A DNA stretch of 64,000 nt, from the NCBI GenBank assembly GCA_911728435.2, contig OU452209.1, forward strand, positions 12,692,869-12,756,868, given 5' to 3'. Made by a program: the position numbers and the translations under genes. Shown here piece by piece: positions 58,533-64,000 of this stretch. Origin of the DNA: Apoderus coryli (lineage: Eukaryota > Arthropoda > Insecta > Coleoptera > Attelabidae). Positions within the stretch are counted from its first letter, which is position 1. The number at the start of each line of letters is the position of its first letter. A model generated the notes under the pieces. The model saw only the letters and a list, made by a program, of their open reading frames with translations. It was not told the DNA's origin and did not search any database.

Positions 58533-59999
58533 ACTGGTAGTTTTTCTAATGTTTATTTAGTTACTTTTTCAAGTTTTTAAAATAATATGTTTAAATAATT
58601 AATATGTGACTATGATGCTTCAAATAAAAAACAAAGAAAATTGGGCAAAAATCAATACGAGGTTCAAGAAAATAAAATAAATTTATAATATAGAAGGTAG
58701 GGGAGAATGCATGCTATTTTCATACGCCTAAGCTGAGAATACTATTAAAACAACGATGTACTTTTGCTCTACTAAACCGTCCCGTTAGTGGTGATTTACC
58801 CTGTAGTATCTATCGATAATCAAAGGCGTAGAAAGCGGTGCTTTCTTTGTAGCTCTGTTTTATATATTATAAACTTGCTTAAATTCAACCAAATTGACCC
58901 GTTACAGGTAGAATAGAGATTGTATAACGTTTTTTCCATAAAACTAGAACATTTTTAAGTTGTTTCATATAAACATACAAACAAAAAAAAAAGATTAGAC
59001 TATATGAATGTATCGTTCGTGTGTATATGCAGAAGATTTAGTGCCGGCGGTACCGGAAAACTAATAAAAATTAATAATGTCATAGAGAAAGGATGTGGAT
59101 TAAAATCCTGCAAAGTATTATTACAAAAAAGCTTAGCGGAGTTTTGCGTTTCGCGAGATGAAATTTATACTCTCGTCACCCTTTTTATGTGGACCCGCCT
59201 GTTAAATTAAAACACGTTCATTTATTATTTTTTTATAATATAGAGTTACGTTTTAGGTTTGTCAAAAGAATATTTCTGTGCGTATTTTTATTGCATTTAT
59301 TTTTCAAATTAATGAATATGTGGTTTGATTAGTTTGTGGCCTGAATCAAGATGGTTTGTTACATTTGTATTACGTGCTATTCTATGCAAATGACAATGCT
59401 GTATGTATGTATAGCCTGACAATGACATAATAGTTTCATGTTATTCATAGTACAATGGTGTTTGTACAAGGTATTTATTACATCATGAATTACTATTAGA
59501 AACTTATAAGCTCTTTAAAATGTCTATTTATTTAACGAAATATAAATGGTTTGTTATCGTTTTTTTCATATCATTTAAATTGCTTCATATAGGTACTCAT
59601 ATCTAAACTCAAACGTTATAAACTACCCTGGAATTCAAGTAGGACGGGTGATGTGTCATTTTATACCAGAGGCGGGTGCCGTTAACCTTTAAGTACATAC
59701 AAATTTTGAGCTGTTTTATATTTTTCTATATATTACCTTACCCTAGTATCCATTTACAATATAAAACACTGAAGATCATTCGTAAGTTTTCCCAAAAACC
59801 AATTAAAGTGCAAAGGATCCTTGGCATTGTTTATTAAATTGATTGATTAAATTTTTTGTTACTTGATATTGTCTTATATTTACTTAAATATAACTCAGAT
59901 CAAAAATCTCCCAAATAAATATTGTACAGATTTGAGTGCTCTATAATAATATGTAAAATTGGTATTTGCTGCTAACAATGAAATAAATATGATTTCTTT
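58533..59999. other. no gene recognised
   Basis: AT-rich. A 68-codon ORF at 59004-59210 shows no known domain. Confidence 0.4.
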
Positions 60000-60790
60000 T
60001 AACTTTGACAGGACATCATAAACATTTTTTTAGAGCAAAATGGCCTTTATAGCAATTATCGAAAGCTAAACAACTTTGCCTTATGAATTTTGAATGAATT
60101 CGGCTGGCGGCAGGGGTGGTTTTATAAACATGTTTAACAATAAAATGATCTTAATAAAATATAAGGGGGATTGAATGATCTACAAGTTTGCTTTATAAAA
60201 ATATTTTTCAGCTCTTATACACGTATTTAACGGGTTACAAATTAATATAATATGTGAGGGATTCTAGAACTAAACGACAGGTATCGTTAGTGAGTAAACG
60301 GGATACTCCGCGAAAGCTTGTGGCAAAATTACAACAGTGTAATAACAATTTTGCAAACCCAGTACTTGCTCGCATAAACAATGTACAAGATCTATGTGCA
60401 TCTCCATTTTATGACAAAACGTTTATCATCATCTTCGAAATGCTTGTCCAAAAAAAAAGAGGTCTAACTCGAAGCATTAGAGCTGCAAAATTTATAAGGC
60501 AAAATTGTTCAGCCTTTGGTCCTCTAAACCATTTAATTTCGATGTAAAAAATGTTTACAAAAACACCCCTGTTCCCGGCATATTCTCGTCATTTGACGTT
60601 GTTGAGTATTTGAGCTGCAAAAAAAAATATAAGCCAAAGTTGTTCAGCTGCTCTAAAACTTTTATTAAGGTCATTTTTTGTAAAACCACCCTCGTCGCCA
60701 GCGGAATCCTCATTTAATAGCTGTAACTCGTTAAGTAGTAGAGCTAAAATAAATTCACAACGCAAACTTGTTCAGCCTACGATCCTGTAT
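60000..60790. repeat. degenerate repeat cluster, direct and inverted copies
   Basis: A motif of the type 'GAGCTGCAAAATTTATAAGGCAAAATTGTTCAGC' appears near 60480-60520, 60610-60650 and (weaker) 60740-60780, and inverted near 60045-60085. The 97-codon ORF 60254-60547 lies across it and has no domain, so I treat it as noncoding. Confidence 0.45.
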
Positions 60791-61139
60791 ATTTGTTCTG
60801 AAGGCCGTTTTGCTCTAAAAAATATTTAAATTTTTTTTTGGTAATCCTGAACCTTTTTTTTTATTTTTTTTTTCTTAAATACTAAAACTATTTAAAAATT
60901 AGAATTACGTATAGGTTATTCTACATATAATACGAGCACATTTTTAACTCCAATGGAGTTGGATTTTTTTTTGCACAACCGACAACAACTTCCCTGGACT
61001 ACTATACATATAGGCATTATCATAAAAACAAAATTATTTTTTGGTAATACTTCTGAATAATCCTCGGAATTTTTCATTGTAAATGCTTTTTAGGGTAAGG
61101 TATTTTATACTTACAATAAACCCGTTCAAACATGTATTT

Positions 61140-61617
61140 ATAGGACAAGGATAGTGAGTTACAGGACTTCGTAAGAAAGTACATTTAATTAGTAGTCAGC
61201 GTCGTTTCGCGGCTTTATTTCCGCTTTTCTAAGATAAAAAAAGTTTGTTCTTTTAATAATTATTAAAGTTTGTCAGAAACATTGGGTCAATTAACAACCT
61301 GGGGGTCCTATCAAGTTTTTTTTGACGTCAGGTGGATCACTAGGTCCACACAACGGGTCATATTTGCCATTTTGATAAATTCTATTTGATCTTTAAGATA
61401 GTGAGTTAGAAAGTATACTCAGCCACGTTTCCCGGCTGTATTTCCACTTTTCCAAGCTATTTTTTGTTTTCTTTTAAGAACAAAATTCCAAACAATTTAA
61501 AAACAAAACATCGAGTACAATTCAATATTTATAAAGCTGTTCGAAACACCAATAAACACAAACAACGCCACGAAACGTCGCTGACTAACTAACGAACTCC
61601 TTTAACCCACTATCCTA
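61140..61617. repeat. diverged repeat units flanking the hAT insertion
   Basis: Blocks 'GGATAGTGAGTTACAGGA' and 'TCAGCGTCGTTTCGCGGC' occur at about 61150-61215, again in direct order near 61400-61460, and inverted at about 61570-61617 continuing after the MITE. The third copy is the target of the hAT insertion. Noncoding. Confidence 0.5.
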
Positions 61618-62191
61618 CAGTGGCGGCTCGTGGGTAATTTTATTAGGTAGGCACTAAGTAAAAAATGGATATGACGTAAATGGCTAATTTTTTAGATTGT
61701 CAAGGTCAAGCGCCTTAGATGAAAAGTAGAAAATCATCAAGGTAAAAAAGAACACGTTAAAATACGGGTTTCGTAAGGTAATTCTTATTTTTTTTATTTT
61801 TAAAAATTATGCCCCATTCACTGCTGTACGAAATCCAATACATAATCAAATACAAATAAAATACAAAACTATTTGTATTGAATAAACATTAATATTACTA
61901 CCTAATTACTACTTAGCGCTACCGCAACAAGTCGTGCAGCACAACCACTACACTTTACTAGTACTAGTCAAAATATTATTAGTATTATTATTAAATAATT
62001 AAATACATACACTTTTTAATCAATGGCACTAGTATTTAAACAACAAACGAACAAATAGTTCAAACGTAATGTAATAAAACAAAAATACCTAACGTACAAA
62101 TCGAAATTCGTGCAAATAGTATACCTACCTATCTACAATAGATTTAAAGGTAGGCGGTGCCTACGTTGCCTACCCCGACCAGCCGCCACTG
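61618..62191. mobile_element. 574-bp hAT-type MITE with 8-bp target duplication
   Basis: Ends CAGTGGCGGCT at 61618 and its complement ending at 62191 (AGCCGCCACTG). Both sides are flanked by CTATCCTA (61610-61617 and 62192-62199), an 8-bp duplication typical of hAT elements. The interior is AT-rich with no ORF of note, so it is nonautonomous. The perfect duplication suggests a fairly recent insertion. Confidence 0.9.
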
Positions 62192-62199
62192 CTATCCTA

Positions 62200-63666
62200 A
62201 AGACAAGAGTGAACATCCTCAAATGTTGTCTTTCAATCATTTCTCGTTGTACAGTGATTGAATGTAGCAAGTTTGTTTTTTGATGAAAATTATGTAAAAC
62301 TTAAGGGCCCTGTAATGTTTTTTTTTTATTTTTTGTTAAATCGATGCCATTTTATTAAATTCTGCTTTATTCTTATTGATTATATTGTTCGACGTCAGTA
62401 TACTGGTGGATAAACATTTGTGTATCCTTGGATTTCTAATTAGGCTTCATGCTTAGCCGATATCCCATTAGTAGCTAAAGCTTGTTCTGTGGGAGTAGGC
62501 ATTGTTGTGTGTAAGATTTCTGCATGTGGGTCTCTGCCAAATTTACCCTATCTGGAACAATACAAACAAAAGTACAATTAAGTCTCTATATAACTAAATC
62601 AAATGGTTTATTGGATAGAAAGTTCCATTCCAACATTTAATTGTATGATACAGCATACAACGTTTTTTTTTTTGTTTTCCTACTATAAAAAATGACATCA
62701 ACTTCTAATTATTCACAGTTCATCAGAACAAAAATCATAAACAATTCCCAGGAATACAGATGTCACCATCCTTTTATCCCGTGCTGCAACGTTAATTACA
62801 TGAAACATAAATATGCGAAAACTCCCCTGAAATTACCTGCATACAGTGTAAGGTAGTAGTCGCGAGTTGTTTAACCAAAACTTCAAAATTTGAATAGAAA
62901 ACATTGGGTTGTATATTACATTTTTTAACTTCTTGTTTAGAGAAAAAGCACACATGAACACAGCACTCAATAATTATTAAAGTTAAACGACTATTCGGAA
63001 GATTTTAAACCATAATAATTTTTTAACCGTCAAAATGTTTTTCCAATCTGCATCCAGCATTCAATCTTTGGCTTCTTCCTCAAAAACCGTTTTCCCAGCA
63101 ATTTATTCTTGGATAACAACGATAAATTTTGCCAAGGCTCAAAATATAAATAGTTGCCTTCGTAATTAAATTTTGGATGAAGAAGTATTGTTTCTATAAG
63201 TTTCGTTGCCTGTGGAAGTTTTCTGTCTAAAATATTTAAATCAAGTCCACGTCTATTTTTATTAGAAAATAGTAATAATCATAAACTGAACAGAAAAGAT
63301 ACAAAATTGATTTTGAATGAACAAATCGGGAACTTTAAGCAATTGCTTGAAGCTTACAAAAATTAATTCCCCAAACCAACCATCCAAATTTCAGCTCTAT
63401 AGAACATAAAACACTGGGTATTATACCATAAAATACAACTACGCATAACATAAGATTACAGAAATTTCAAAAATAAGACAATATATCAGATCACTATAAA
63501 AATCTCAGATTAACGCTGCCACTGAATATCCGTTTGCGCGCAACGCTAAACTAGACTAAATTGCGTGTGGCGCCTCTGTCTAAACTCAGTACGTTATCGA
63601 ATCCCTCTGCGCCAATGAGGTGCGCAAACTAGCTGCGCCCACCAGACATAATATTCTCTACCTTAG
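62200..63666. other. no gene recognised
   Basis: Mostly AT-rich. A GC-richer segment 63510-63660 sits just before the last ORF; a promoter is conceivable but nothing proves one. Confidence 0.35.
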
Positions 63667-63933
63667 TTGTTCTCTGATCATAGTGAGTGCAAAATGGTCC
63701 TGAAAAGACACATAAGCCTTTCAAGGCTGAATTACGCCATTCGTATACGCCGGGGGCTCCAAATAAGAGCGTACCGAGGTGTTGTGAGAGTGGAGGACCA
63801 GAAGGATGAAAAAAAAATTGGGCGTCCGTTTAATGAGACTCATTTCTCAAATTTAAATTTTTGTATGATATATAAAAAGAAATCTAAATGTATAAGGCTA
63901 GCTAGGGCCTGTGCTCAAGTTCGTTTTCGATAA
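63667..63933 (+). CDS. unassigned ORF at right edge (possible first exon)
   Basis: An 88-codon ORF. The internal ATG at 63694 (context GCAAAATGG) starts a very basic N-terminus (MVLKRHISLSRLNYAIRIRR). It has no domain I recognise. The coding-like composition and GC-richer upstream segment are the only arguments; it could equally be chance or an element fragment. Confidence 0.2.
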   Translation: MFSDHSECKMVLKRHISLSRLNYAIRIRRGLQIRAYRGVVRVEDQKDEKKIGRPFNETHFSNLNFCMIYKKKSKCIRLARACAQVRFR

Positions 63934-64000
63934 AATGTTACAGAACTTGTTTATATAAATAATTTTATAAAAAAGAGAAAAAAACTCCACATGACATGTT

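Noticed and set aside
1..64000. CRISPR array, operon, Shine-Dalgarno or bacterial terminator signals
   Set aside because: The sequence is eukaryotic in character (introns, LINEs, poly(A) tails). No regular short direct repeats with unique spacers were seen.

Overview
The window looks like an AT-rich insect nuclear genome segment. A beetle or another large, repeat-rich insect genome is likely, but I cannot name the species. It contains jockey-like, RTE-like and Penelope-like retroelements, Ty3/gypsy relics with a SAP-domain Gag, many copies of an insect-type Tc1/mariner transposase, and PIF/Harbinger, hAT, pogo and mariner remnants. No bacterial-type operon, CRISPR array or rRNA was seen. I found no convincing host protein-coding gene: almost every coding stretch is a decayed mobile element.

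Layout. 0-5 kb: a transposase relic cut by the window edge, a LINE RNase H tail, a Penelope-like RT scrap and a large jockey-like RT. 5-12 kb: a tRNA-like 3' half, a duplicated repeat (one copy split by a 659-bp MITE), a LINE tail and a 1.5-kb inverted-repeat transposon with a transposase C-terminus. 12-17 kb: an unassigned coding remnant, LINE fragments and another transposase. 17.7-21.1 kb: the most interesting feature, a 3.42-kb element with 28-bp terminal inverted repeats and TATA on both sides. It carries an intron-containing, broken gene that I assign by eye to the DUF7869-type family. 21-32 kb: a LINE, an LTR-like scrap, a CENP-B/pogo HTH fragment and a 1.1-1.4 kb noncoding direct duplication. 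32-44 kb: transposases, LINEs and a gypsy integrase. 44-56 kb: a LINE insertion with a 13-bp target duplication, a fresh 374-bp tandem duplication, a mariner relic, a gypsy Gag/protease with its LTR, RTE-like LINEs (one split by a 1008-bp MITE) and a nested palindromic Harbinger region. 56-64 kb: a near-full-length transposase with a spliceosomal intron, degenerate repeats, a 574-bp hAT MITE and an unassigned ORF at the right edge.

The elements do not form a pathway. The window records nested insertions, and several junctions are clean enough to date them relative to one another: MITE into LINE, MITE into repeat, hAT into repeat and LINE into unique DNA.

All family names come from reading motifs by eye. 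No database search was run.
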